NCBI GenBank assembly: GCA_964291335.2
Contig: OZ219748.1
Location: 1-64,000 of the forward strand
Origin: G964291335 sp964291335
GTDB taxonomy: Bacteria > Chloroflexota > Dehalococcoidia > Lucifugimonadales > UBA3495
Length of the DNA: 64,000 bases
Direction: 5' to 3'
Of the stretch, positions 27,906-36,868 are shown one piece after another (the first letter of the stretch is position 1; each line of letters starts with the position of its first letter). The notes beneath the pieces were generated by a model, which saw nothing but the letters and a program-made list of their open reading frames with translations, ran no database searches and was not told where the DNA came from. The position numbers were made by a program, and so were the translations under genes.

Positions 27906-28295
27906 ATGCCGACTGAACAATACTACGTTCCTCAAACTCCCGTGGACGACCGCATTGACCAGTTAGTACTGGCAGAGCCGAACCGTCCTGAACTCTTGGC
28001 CCACCGCCGCTGCCAGGCCGCCTGGCTGAAGAGAATTATGACCGCTTGCTGGCCACCGCCCAGGCTCCAGCCCTTCATCGGATTCGACCTGGAGGACGGA
28101 TACTTCATTGCATCCTGGCAGTCCGACACCGAGTGTCATACGCTGACCATCGACGCCGAAAAACGCCTTGGATGGTTCGAGCCCTGGCCTGAAGGTCCGG
28201 AAGGAAATCCGTTGCCCGGCGCAATCCGCCTGGACGCGCCGGAGGCATGGGAACAACTGGCAGAGGCGCTCAATCGGCAGGGAGAAAGACCATGA
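27906..28295 (+). CDS. Hypothetical protein upstream of HicB-like gene
   Basis: This 129-residue soluble protein follows the sigma factor gene by 8 bases behind a GAGGG site. Its core FIGFDLEDGYFIASWQSDTECHTLTIDAEKRLGWFEPWP looks like a small beta domain. Its stop overlaps the start of the HicB-like gene (ATGA), so the two are likely made together, possibly as a toxin-antitoxin-like pair, though no toxin family is recognisable. Confidence 0.6.
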   Translation: MPTEQYYVPQTPVDDRIDQLVLAEPNRPELLAHRRCQAAWLKRIMTACWPPPRLQPFIGFDLEDGYFIASWQSDTECHTLTIDAEKRLGWFEPWPEGPEGNPLPGAIRLDAPEAWEQLAEALNRQGERP

Positions 28296-28657
28296 AGACC
28301 TTGAACCTGATCCTTGAAGGAACCCTGGAAAAGAGAGACGACCGGTGGGCAGCAATCTGTCGCAAGCCCGGGATTATTGCCTATGGCGCAACACCGGACG
28401 AAGCGCTGCGGGGAATGGACGAAGCTGCCACCGCGCTGATTCACAGCTTCGGCGATAACGCGGCAGAAATCGGGAAATACCTGACCGAAAAACGGGTGCG
28501 GTACGAACTGACCAGCCCCGCAGAGCGACCGCCGGGAGCTTTCACCCGTTCATTGATCCTGGAACTATGGAGAGCAGGACAGTGGGCAGACAGGAGTCGG
28601 AAACCGGCTATCCCTGAACTCAAAGGGGAAGTGAATATCAAACCCAGATGTCCTTAG
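28292..28657 (+). CDS. HicB-like (UPF0150) protein
   Basis: The start is ATG 28292 (overlap ATGA). The first 50 residues fit the HicB antitoxin fold: NLILEGTLEKRDDRWAAICRKPGIIAYGATPDEALRGMDEAATALI, where the pattern is a strand with a conserved Gly/Thr followed by the EAL helix. The 70-residue C-terminal extension is unassigned. No HicA toxin (short double-stranded RNA-binding fold) is seen next to it. Confidence 0.6.
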   Translation: MKTLNLILEGTLEKRDDRWAAICRKPGIIAYGATPDEALRGMDEAATALIHSFGDNAAEIGKYLTEKRVRYELTSPAERPPGAFTRSLILELWRAGQWADRSRKPAIPELKGEVNIKPRCP

Positions 28658-28664
28658 TCGATCG

Positions 28665-28697
28665 AAAAAATCGCCCTCGTCTCAAAGACAAGGGCGA
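28665..28697 (-). terminator. Terminator for the - strand gene pair
   Basis: An 11-bp stem with one mismatch (28671-28681 and 28687-28697, loop TCAAA) is followed on the - strand by six T (28665-28670), just after the stop of the 28719-28988 gene. Confidence 0.75.
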
Positions 28698-28718
28698 AAA
28701 GCACCGAAAAACGATCTA

Positions 28719-28988
28719 TCACAGACGAGCAATGGTAACAACACGAATATCCATTTCATTCCGATCACGGGAATAGCTGTAATTAAAAGCAACACGCCAG
28801 TTGTCATCTCTGTAATGATATATAACTACTGGCGGCATATCTACAGCAATGATATTCGCCCCATCTGCCAAAGGAGACTGCCTGATCCTCTCTAATGCCT
28901 GCCTCAGACTTCCAAACTCTCCTTCAGTCAGATCAAAGACAAACCTGAACAAATCAGACGAACTATCAAACTCCAACCGATTAGGCAA
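28719..28988 (-). CDS. Small protein, possible RelE/ParE-like toxin
   Basis: The 89-residue product ends with PPVVIYHYRDDNWRVAFNYSYSRDRNEMDIRVVTIARL, a run of alternating beta strands and basic residues reminiscent of RelE/ParE-type toxins, though no family motif is decisive. It overlaps the upstream small gene by 8 bases, the spacing typical of toxin-antitoxin pairs. Local sequence is much more AT-rich than the backbone. Confidence 0.5.
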   Translation of the reverse strand: MPNRLEFDSSSDLFRFVFDLTEGEFGSLRQALERIRQSPLADGANIIAVDMPPVVIYHYRDDNWRVAFNYSYSRDRNEMDIRVVTIARL

Positions 28989-29193
28989 CGTTGGAATCCA
29001 CCTTGTTATTGTTCAGGTAGTTCTCACGCATCTGCACCAACTCCTCAAGAGACACCCCTGGAATGCCCTTATGATACCTATGCATACCTTTAAGAGCCCT
29101 CTCCACGTAATCAGAATCCTCGAAGAAATCTACCAGCAACCACTGCTCCCTAGTTACAAGCCACTGCTCCTTAGTTGCAACCTTACTCTCCAC
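28981..29193 (-). CDS. Small helical protein, possible antitoxin
   Basis: This 70-residue protein contains DFFEDSDYVERALKGMHRYHKGIPGVSLEELVQMRENYL, largely helical and charged. It is first in a two-gene unit with the 89-residue product, and its AT-rich upstream region (29220-29330) could hold the promoter. The antitoxin role is inferred from gene order only. A 12-base imperfect repeat near the start gives EQWLVTREQWLLV. Confidence 0.45.
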   Translation of the reverse strand: MESKVATKEQWLVTREQWLLVDFFEDSDYVERALKGMHRYHKGIPGVSLEELVQMRENYLNNNKVDSNVA

Positions 29194-29434
29194 CTTCTTA
29201 ATGCCTCCTAAATAACACTAACTAGTCTCTGCCTCACCGATAGACTAAAGCATGGTTTTGCAAGTCTATATTAGAAATTTGCAATTGTAAAGCAAACAAT
29301 TGTTTAAAGAAATCTAGTTCCAGATACTTACCAACAGAACAACTCCCTTGAGGAACTGCGGAGAAGACAGGCTGAAGAGCAGCCGCTCTGAACCGGGAAC
29401 TCTGCCATTACGTGAAAAAAGCTAAAACCAGCCC

Positions 29435-29653
29435 CTAATCCAGCGTGAACTGCTGGTTCCGGTCAAAGCTCCAGCGGAACAAATCCCCGAAGACCATATC
29501 TCCGAAAGCCTGCCAGATTACATAGGCCAATCCCACAATCAACAGCCCCAGCGCCACCCTCATGGACAACACGAACTCGGGCAGGGACAAGCCCAGGAAG
29601 AGCTTGTCCTTCTGACTGAGAAAAGTCGGTGAATCGTAAGAACCGGTGGGCAT
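29435..29653 (-). CDS. Single-helix membrane protein of the T4SS-like block (PrgI-like)
   Basis: The start is placed at ATG 29653, 8 bases after GGGGG. The 72-residue product reads DKLFLGLSLPEFVLSMRVALGLLIVGLAYVIWQAFGD, one membrane helix behind a motif resembling PrgI-type T4SS proteins. It is the last gene after the VirB6-like protein on the - strand. Confidence 0.55.
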   Translation of the reverse strand: MPTGSYDSPTFLSQKDKLFLGLSLPEFVLSMRVALGLLIVGLAYVIWQAFGDMVFGDLFRWSFDRNQQFTLD

Positions 29654-29668
29654 CAGACACATCCCCCT

Positions 29669-30665
29669 TTATGGCGTATTCCCGGACCGCTGCTCCAGAG
29701 CTTCCGCAAGCCGGTCGAACACCCGAATCTGCTGCGCCCGATCCGCACGACCCTTCTCATACTGCCGGGCAGTATCATCGGATCTCGAACTGTGCCGGTA
29801 GAAAGAATTCCCGGTCATCAAATCATGGGCCCTAACGTTAAACCCGGTACCCCGCCGCCAGCCGGCCTGGGCGCCGCTGCGCACCGCACTCCAGAACCCC
29901 GGACGGCTGGCTTCGGGAATTGAACTCCGCCCGGCGCCGGCGCTGCCCGGCCCACTGGTCGTAACTCCGGCGCCAGCCGCGCCGGACGGCACCCCGGACG
30001 GCGGAACCCCGCTGGAAGGAGTTCCCGGAACTCCGGGAACCGGAGACCCGGCAACGCCGGCAGTGCCGGAACCAACCCCCGGCGCCACAATGCCGGCAGG
30101 AGTAACTCCCCAACCCGCCGGCGTACCAGCCCTGCCGGCAGCCCCGGTTCCACTGAACGAAGACTGATTCAGTCCGGCAAAGGGAGCAACCGCCATTGCG
30201 CCGGATCCCCCGGTTCCCGAACTGCCGACGCCCCCGCCTCCGGCGCCGGAACCGGACATCCCGTCAGCCCCCCGAACTCCCCGCGCCAGCGCCGGCAGAC
30301 CCCGAAACGCCGCCGCCGCCCAATGCAGTAACCACCCCACTGCCGCCCCGCAACGCGCCCAGTCCGCCAGCCGCCGCGCCTAATCCCGCCGAACCAATCG
30401 CAATCGCCGCCGCGCCGCTCATCATCGCAATCTGTCCGAAGGAATCGAACAAACCCTTGCCGCCCGGATTCACGATTGACGGAACTTTCAGCGCCATTAC
30501 CAGCACCAGCCCCATCGCTACCAGTCCCATAATCAGGTTCACGAAAGGCGCCGGGCCCTCCCAGTCGATATACCCCTCAATCACCATAAACCCCAGGTAC
30601 AATACCAGAAGCACCGCTACCTGCTGGAAAGTCGCTCCGAGGAACATGCTGACCCAGCACTTGGT
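29669..30665 (-). pseudogene. C-terminal part of the VirB6/TrbL-like protein, out of frame
   Basis: Immediately after the in-frame TAG at 30666 the same frame continues TKCWVSMFLGATFQQVAVLLVLYLGF with two to three membrane helices, then a Gly/Ala-rich stretch to a stop at 30264. At a C6 run (30268-30273 on the + strand) a one-base shift opens the frame 29669-30340, a Gly/Pro/Ser-rich tail ending in a charged helical segment. The two parts together complete the VirB6-like protein to about 1660 residues. Confidence 0.7.
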
Positions 30666-33600
30666 CTAGTGGGCGGTAGAATCGGACGCATAAAACGCAA
30701 AAGCTAATGGAGAAACCGCGATCAGCACCGCCAGCAGCAGCAGCCTGAGCAGCATCGCTAAGCCCACCATCCCCAGCAGAATGGCAATGAGAATATAGGC
30801 AATCAGGATAAGAGAAACCCAGACTCCGGTTGAAAGGAGGCCCGTAACAAAAGTTGGCAACCCGGATATGCCGCCATTGGCCAGGCCGCCAAAGGTATCA
30901 CCCCAGAACGCCTGGAAAAGGGACCAGATAGAGCCGGTTACCTTGCCGACCACGCCCCACATAGTAATGCTGGTAGTCTGGGAAACGAAGCAGGTCAGGT
31001 CCGAAGCCAGCATCAGCACATACTGGCAGATGTAGAGACTGGCCGCGGCCAGGAACAGCGCCAGCGCGAACCGGGGAATCAGTTCCCGGAACCCTACCGC
31101 CGGCTGAGGATCCAGCCAGACGTCATAGGTCATTTTCAACCCCTGCCAGACCAGGAGAACGAACAGAACTGCGCCGGCGATGAACCAGACCAACCCCCAG
31201 GCGCCGCGGACGCCGGAGTTATCCCAGGTAAGAGCGGGAGGCGTGGCGGTGAAGAGGTCGGTGCAGAGATTCGACCCGGCAAGGGCAAGCAGGCCCGATT
31301 GGGCATAGTCAGAACCGGGAATATCCTCCGAGGAGCTCAGCCCATCGCATTCGTAGAAGGCCCGCAGTGCCGGATCCAGATTTTCAGCATCGCATGCAGC
31401 CTGATTGCCGTTGACGATAAAGGATGCCGACTGATTGCCGTAAACCAGAGTATCAACACCGGGAGTGCCGGCATAAGCCCGCACTTCAAACTGATGCACA
31501 TACCCCGGAGCTACCGGAAGACCGCCAACGAACTCTGAGAACTCCTCAAATCCATCAGGAACATTTCTAATAAAAGTTTCACCGATACAAGTTGCATCGC
31601 CTTCAGGAGCCAAACCTGCATCATCACTAACAAAAGAATAGTGCGGATGCCGACTCCACCCGGCAGTCCCGAAGTAGATTCCCGTTACTCTAGCATTATA
31701 AGTTTTATCTCCATCTGGAACACAACCTGAATCATCATCTTCCTGATAAAAACCAACATACTTGGGAAGGGCAAACCGCGCATAACTTCCCGTCGGATAA
31801 TCCCGGTAAACCTTGGGATCCGGATAAACTACCACTTCGTACCCGTCAATCGCCCGCTGGGACTCCATCGGCAGATCATCCCACAGGAAGTCAAACTCCA
31901 GCGCCACTTCCGTCAATCCGGCGTTGTAGGGAGTAATATCGCTTCCCGCATTAAACTCCTGGAAATGCCGTTCCACATCCGGGGAACGACGAACATCCGG
32001 AATCACTATATCTCCACTACCCGGATTCACCCACTCCACTTCCCGGGGAGTCAACTCAACCGAAGGCACTTCCGCGCACCGGTCATCCAGGTAGAAGTTC
32101 AAGGATTCATTACATAGGTCAGGTGCCGGGTCTGCGGCAGGGCCGCAGACCCCCTTCCCGACTTCCCTGGACTTCAACGCCGCATTGGACTGCAATATGC
32201 CATTCTCGTCCACATAAGTGGAAGCAGTCGGGACTGCATCCCCTTGAGCGAAAGAATCGAACCGCGCATACCCATCGCAAACGACCTGCGTAGTTTTTAC
32301 AAAGGCGTTCCTCATCCCGCCGCTGATTCCGCCCATGACGGATAGAGCCAGATTCTTCAGCCACTCAAAATCGAAACTGAGCTTTTCCTTGATTGCTCCG
32401 ACGCTTCTTTCGAAAAAATTCTCCCGTTCAGCCGGCTCAAAGCCGTTGGGATAAACCATCATCCGGCAGACTACCCGCCGCACCTTCCGCTTCGGCAGTT
32501 CAAACTTGCCGACGGATTTCCATGATGCAACCGGGTTTTCAATGTCAAACCCCTTGTCGCCACCATGCTTAACGCTGTAGAACGTTACTACCAGCAGATA
32601 AGGACGGTTGGGGTCAATCTCCCCATCTTCAGGCCAAAGGCCTACCGAATCCTTAATAACTGTCTCTCGATTATCAGGAAGAAATGAATTCGCAACAACA
32701 GAATCAACGTCTTTTGGAAACCCATGCCGACGCAGGGCATCTTCCCCTTCTCGCACCACGTTCAAACTGCTGCCAGCCTGGCCCTCCTGAATATCAAAGG
32801 AAAAAACGTTGAGCTTCCGCGCCCCGATCCGTTCATCCGCATCCAGCGCCCGCGCTACCCCCCTCCGAACCAGCTGCGTATCACTCAACTCACCTTCGGA
32901 ATCGCTCGCATCGAAAGGAAGTATCGCTTTTTCATCCCCTATAACCCAGTAACTTTCATAACCGCCATTAAAATCCGCATTCGAAAATCCCTCACTAGCA
33001 TAGTTTGCATCTCCAACCTTGCAGGCAATCAGGTCCTTAAGAACCGGAGCATCGCTATCTTCAGTCTGATCTGCATCATCTCCGGGGGAACCCTTGATAT
33101 AACATTCAGGCAAACCCCCATCAGCAAAAGCATTTTCCGCCCAGAAACTCTGCACCAGCCGCTCCCCGGCATACGGATACAACCAGAAAAGCCATTCGGA
33201 TTTGGATCCCGTTTCATATCCGGCTCCGGGCAACTCGTACAGATACCAGTTCATATCCTCGAAATGCACCTGCCACCGGATATCCGCCATTTCGCCGTTC
33301 CCGGAACCGAATGAGGTGTTTTCATCCCAATGAACACTCTCCAACCGCGGCGTTCGATAACCGGTGTGTTGACGCAAAGATTCTTCAAGATCAGTAGGAA
33401 GACACTCATCACCGGAAGAAGTACTACAGAGACCATCCTCCATACGTCCACGAGCGGGGATAAAATCATCACGCTCGCGCTCGCTTCCAGGGTCGTACGA
33501 AAAATCAGTACGGGCATCCATCGTCCAGCCGGAATCACCGAATCCAAACCGCTGCAGCGATTCATCATCCGTCAACCCGCCGAAGTCAAACTGCAGGTCT

Positions 33601-34667
33601 TTCCGATGCTTGTCAGGCATCACTATATGAACGGAAATCACATCATCCGACCGGTCAACGGTTTTACGGTCAAGAAAGCTGCCGGAGCCATACCGATCCA
33701 TTTCAGCCAGGTTATTCTCCGGGATTTCTCCCGGTAAAACCGGAACCTCCCGGGGAGAACCACACCTCTGCTCATCACCAGGATTTGCAGGATCTACCGG
33801 CTCGCAATCCCTTACCATCCTAATACCAGGCGCCAGGTTATTCCCGAACTGCTCCCCGTTATTCTGATCGATTGACCGATGCTGGGTAGTTACCGTAGTC
33901 GGAGTCTGGGTCAGAGTCCCCTGACCGGTGCAGACAGTACCGGAACCGCCAGGACAATTGGTTGAATACTGGTAAGTAGTCTCGGATGCCACCTGCTCGG
34001 TAGTCCCGGTAATAACCCGATTGCCCCCGCCGGCGGAACTCCAGGTAGCCACAGTCAGATCGGCCTGCGCGCTTCTGGCCTCCTGCAACCGGGCCACCGA
34101 ATCATCTCCGGCCCCGCCGCCGGGACGGACAGGATCATCCCACCGGGCCGAAAAGGTCTGCACCACTTCCTCATCGGCCAGCGCCATCTGCCGGCGACTA
34201 TTAAAAAGATCAGCAACGTTATTCGCCGGAACCCATCCCGCATCATAGCCTTCCGGTGGATCCACACTTCCGGGATGAAACTTGTGCCCGTAAGCTTTCA
34301 GTAGAAAGTCAGGAGAGAGATAATCTGTAATATCCGGATTCCCGTGATCCGCATAGAAAGTAAGGTCTACCAGTTCCCGCACGCTGGAGAACAGGGCAGG
34401 AGCATTCACATCCTCAATTACCGAGTCCGACACCGCATAATCACCAAAGTCTTCCAGCCGGAACCCCAGATCCTTGAAATCCACCGCATAGTAATTCTCA
34501 CTGCCAAAGCCATAGTTCCCCAGCGTAAACTCGACTTCTCCTGTCGTAACGCAGGCGAATCGATCATCCGCCTGCGCCACATCATCAGGACCCATGAAAA
34601 GGAGAAGCACTCCCAGCAGTACCGCGAAGATAACTGCCCGCAACCTGAATCTATTCAGCACACTCAT
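30666..34667 (-). CDS. VirB6/TrbL-like T4SS membrane protein with giant ectodomain
   Basis: The start is ATG 34667, which gives a signal sequence (AVIFAVLLGVLLLFMGPDDVAQA). About 1100 residues of extracytoplasmic sequence follow, with repeated beta domains and scattered Cys, then five to six membrane helices near the end (WGLVWFIAGAVLFVLLVWQG; ALALFLAAASLYICQYVLML; LLLLAVLIAVSPLAFAFYA). The last phrase is typical of TrbL/VirB6 inner-membrane channel proteins. The frame ends at TAG (30666-30668) and homology continues beyond it in frame. A fused large ectodomain is unusual. Confidence 0.78.
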   Translation of the reverse strand: MSVLNRFRLRAVIFAVLLGVLLLFMGPDDVAQADDRFACVTTGEVEFTLGNYGFGSENYYAVDFKDLGFRLEDFGDYAVSDSVIEDVNAPALFSSVRELVDLTFYADHGNPDITDYLSPDFLLKAYGHKFHPGSVDPPEGYDAGWVPANNVADLFNSRRQMALADEEVVQTFSARWDDPVRPGGGAGDDSVARLQEARSAQADLTVATWSSAGGGNRVITGTTEQVASETTYQYSTNCPGGSGTVCTGQGTLTQTPTTVTTQHRSIDQNNGEQFGNNLAPGIRMVRDCEPVDPANPGDEQRCGSPREVPVLPGEIPENNLAEMDRYGSGSFLDRKTVDRSDDVISVHIVMPDKHRKDLQFDFGGLTDDESLQRFGFGDSGWTMDARTDFSYDPGSERERDDFIPARGRMEDGLCSTSSGDECLPTDLEESLRQHTGYRTPRLESVHWDENTSFGSGNGEMADIRWQVHFEDMNWYLYELPGAGYETGSKSEWLFWLYPYAGERLVQSFWAENAFADGGLPECYIKGSPGDDADQTEDSDAPVLKDLIACKVGDANYASEGFSNADFNGGYESYWVIGDEKAILPFDASDSEGELSDTQLVRRGVARALDADERIGARKLNVFSFDIQEGQAGSSLNVVREGEDALRRHGFPKDVDSVVANSFLPDNRETVIKDSVGLWPEDGEIDPNRPYLLVVTFYSVKHGGDKGFDIENPVASWKSVGKFELPKRKVRRVVCRMMVYPNGFEPAERENFFERSVGAIKEKLSFDFEWLKNLALSVMGGISGGMRNAFVKTTQVVCDGYARFDSFAQGDAVPTASTYVDENGILQSNAALKSREVGKGVCGPAADPAPDLCNESLNFYLDDRCAEVPSVELTPREVEWVNPGSGDIVIPDVRRSPDVERHFQEFNAGSDITPYNAGLTEVALEFDFLWDDLPMESQRAIDGYEVVVYPDPKVYRDYPTGSYARFALPKYVGFYQEDDDSGCVPDGDKTYNARVTGIYFGTAGWSRHPHYSFVSDDAGLAPEGDATCIGETFIRNVPDGFEEFSEFVGGLPVAPGYVHQFEVRAYAGTPGVDTLVYGNQSASFIVNGNQAACDAENLDPALRAFYECDGLSSSEDIPGSDYAQSGLLALAGSNLCTDLFTATPPALTWDNSGVRGAWGLVWFIAGAVLFVLLVWQGLKMTYDVWLDPQPAVGFRELIPRFALALFLAAASLYICQYVLMLASDLTCFVSQTTSITMWGVVGKVTGSIWSLFQAFWGDTFGGLANGGISGLPTFVTGLLSTGVWVSLILIAYILIAILLGMVGLAMLLRLLLLAVLIAVSPLAFAFYASDSTAH

Positions 34668-34726
34668 AGTCAAGAGGATAAAACAAGATGTTGACACAAG
34701 TTTTATAATTGGCAGGGCAGAGAAAA

Positions 34727-34766
34727 GCCGGGGCGCCCTCCGAAAATAATTTCGGGCTGCCCCGGC
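34727..34766. other. Long hairpin between divergent genes
   Basis: Outer arms GCCGGGGC/GCCCCGGC enclose a second stem CCGAAA/TTTCGG with loop ATAA. It lies in the 144-base gap between the VirB6-like gene and the + strand lipoprotein and may stabilise a leader or end stray transcription. Confidence 0.5.
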
Positions 34767-34811
34767 AGACCCAGAGTTAAATCATAAATGATCAGTTAAA
34801 AGGACCAACCA

Positions 34812-36584
34812 GTGAAGAAGACCATCACCCGAATATTCAGCGCTGTCGCGCTTTCAATACCGGCCCTGAGTACGGCCTGCTCCGCTTCGGAGGAACCTGC
34901 CCCAATCGGAGAGATACCTGCCACCGGAACTCAGCCAACCGCCACAACCCCACCGGTTACTGACCGGAACCAACCCGTCAATCAGCCGGCGCAAACCACC
35001 GTCATACTGGAAAACCGGCCGACCCTGTTCCCGACCCGGGAACGCCCCCATCGGCTGGATCTGACCGACGCCATGGCCGCCGTCAGCCCTACCAATACTC
35101 CCGAACCGACCCCTACCAAAGCCATGCTTAATACTCCCACGGCCACACCGGAAGAAGTGGCTGAGCCGCACATGACCGAAATGATGCCCACCGGACCGGC
35201 TGACGAAGCGAGCGGCATCCCGGCAGCACCGGAAAACCCCCAGCTGGATGATTCAGTCAGGGTGCAGGACATCTATCAGTTCACGGACTTAAGCCAGTAC
35301 GCCCTGGATCCGGACGCACTTCCCGAAGCAGGAGAGTTCCAATACATAGACAAAGAGAGACAAAATCCAGGACATGAGAGAAGATTTTGGCAACAACAGA
35401 GGGAACACCCATACATTTTTCTCATTCCTCATGTACAAGTAGCCAGCACTCCTTATTACGGCAGCAACAGGGAAATACTGGGAGACAGCATGCCTTATTA
35501 CGGCAGCGACAAGGGAATACTGGCAGACAGATCCCCCGTCACTTACTTCATCCTCCATCCTTGGTTCGAAGAAGCATATAATCCCCAATATACTAATTCT
35601 GCTATAGCATTGGGACAAACAGCATTCCCCATTAACGACTTCCGATATAAAAACCATACGACCGAGTATATTCAAAGAAATGAATCCAACTATCGGAAGC
35701 TAAGTGCAGCAGAAGGTATAGGGTACCGCTGGTTCGGAGATAACTCCCTCAAAGGAGTACTCCTGCAATCAGTTGCCAACACTCTGGAACAAGCAGTAAA
35801 ACCCGGCTCTGAGAAAATGATTATGCCATGGGAAGATACAATCGACTTGAATCTTACAATCGAAGAATACATCTCAGTAATAGCCGATTATCCAAAGGAA
35901 GGATTAAAATCCCAGTTCAAAGAAATATATGGCAAATATAGAAGTATCAGATATGTATTCGCCCGCCCCGACATCAGCTGGGAGTTCGTCCACCCGGAAC
36001 TTCCAATCATCCGGATCACCGCTGAATACGAAACCCTGCTGCCCCTGACCACACCGGGAACCGATCTGTCTGATCAACACCCCACCACATTCAGAACTTC
36101 CACCGTAGTTGCCTTCCAGAACCGCTGGGATTCCTTTACCGATACCAACCGCCACCTGATCTGGTTCCGCCCTTACTACGAGTTTGGAGACTACTACGAG
36201 AAGAATGCAATCAGCTTTACCATTAACCAAACAGCCAAGGTCAAAAATAAGTACCCTCCCTGGTTGCACCTCACAAACAAAAGCACGCGATATAGTACAA
36301 GTAACCCAGTAGCATACGGACTGACCAACCCGGAACACTGGGAGTTGTTCCCCTTTTACTGGCATCCCAGCGACTACATGCCCCACAGCATCATCGGCCC
36401 GGTAGTAACCGAAGTCATCGAGTCCGACGTCCTGGAACCGGGGATATACAGCCATACCCCGCGCCTCACCCAGTGGACGGCCCCAGGCCCCATCCTGACC
36501 ACCGAACAGCTGAGCGACTATTACGCCGACATCCGGATAGAGATGACTACGCTGGAAGGCAAAGAAGCCTATGGGCTAAACTAA
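34812..36584 (+). CDS. Large lipoprotein with TPT linker and internal repeat
   Basis: This 590-residue protein has a lipoprotein signal (FSAVALSIPALSTAC) and a long Thr/Pro-rich linker (SPTNTPEPTPTKA; NTPTATPEE). A short direct repeat follows, PYYGSNREILGDS then PYYGSDKGILADR (35450-35530). The C-terminal half is rich in aromatic residues (WEFVHPELP; LIWFRPYYEFGDYYE). The frame stops at 36584, but bases 36600-36784 still read as protein in other frames (LWTEPEFPFPRHLS...VDWDW), so the true C terminus may be about 65 residues longer and frameshifted. The ending resembles WEW of the secreted protein at 9968. Confidence 0.7.
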   Translation: MKKTITRIFSAVALSIPALSTACSASEEPAPIGEIPATGTQPTATTPPVTDRNQPVNQPAQTTVILENRPTLFPTRERPHRLDLTDAMAAVSPTNTPEPTPTKAMLNTPTATPEEVAEPHMTEMMPTGPADEASGIPAAPENPQLDDSVRVQDIYQFTDLSQYALDPDALPEAGEFQYIDKERQNPGHERRFWQQQREHPYIFLIPHVQVASTPYYGSNREILGDSMPYYGSDKGILADRSPVTYFILHPWFEEAYNPQYTNSAIALGQTAFPINDFRYKNHTTEYIQRNESNYRKLSAAEGIGYRWFGDNSLKGVLLQSVANTLEQAVKPGSEKMIMPWEDTIDLNLTIEEYISVIADYPKEGLKSQFKEIYGKYRSIRYVFARPDISWEFVHPELPIIRITAEYETLLPLTTPGTDLSDQHPTTFRTSTVVAFQNRWDSFTDTNRHLIWFRPYYEFGDYYEKNAISFTINQTAKVKNKYPPWLHLTNKSTRYSTSNPVAYGLTNPEHWELFPFYWHPSDYMPHSIIGPVVTEVIESDVLEPGIYSHTPRLTQWTAPGPILTTEQLSDYYADIRIEMTTLEGKEAYGLN

Positions 36585-36815
36585 CGGGGCAGAAGGGTAC
36601 TTATTCCGGAGAATGTCATCTTCGAAACGGAGCATGACTTTCTGACGCCCCGCACGGGGCCGTCCCCCTTTGGACCGAACCCGAATTCCCGTTCCCGAGG
36701 CATCTGTCGGCTACGGAGTATCACCTGCCGGGGTCGAACGTGTGGGACTACTTCGAACTGGACAGCGTAGACTGGGACTGGTAGCCGGGAACGGAGACAT
36801 AAAGAGAAACACTTG

Positions 36816-36841
36816 CTGCCGAGTCTAGTCTTAGACTCGGC
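36816..36841 (+). terminator. Perfect 11-bp hairpin before the druA-like gene
   Basis: TGCCGAGTCTA and its complement surround a GTCT loop, 28 bases before the ATG of the DruA-like gene. There is little T tract, so it could be a terminator of the upstream lipoprotein transcript or an operator or leader stem for druA. Confidence 0.55.
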
Positions 36842-36868
36842 AAGACTGTTTCAACCGTGAGGCAGTAA

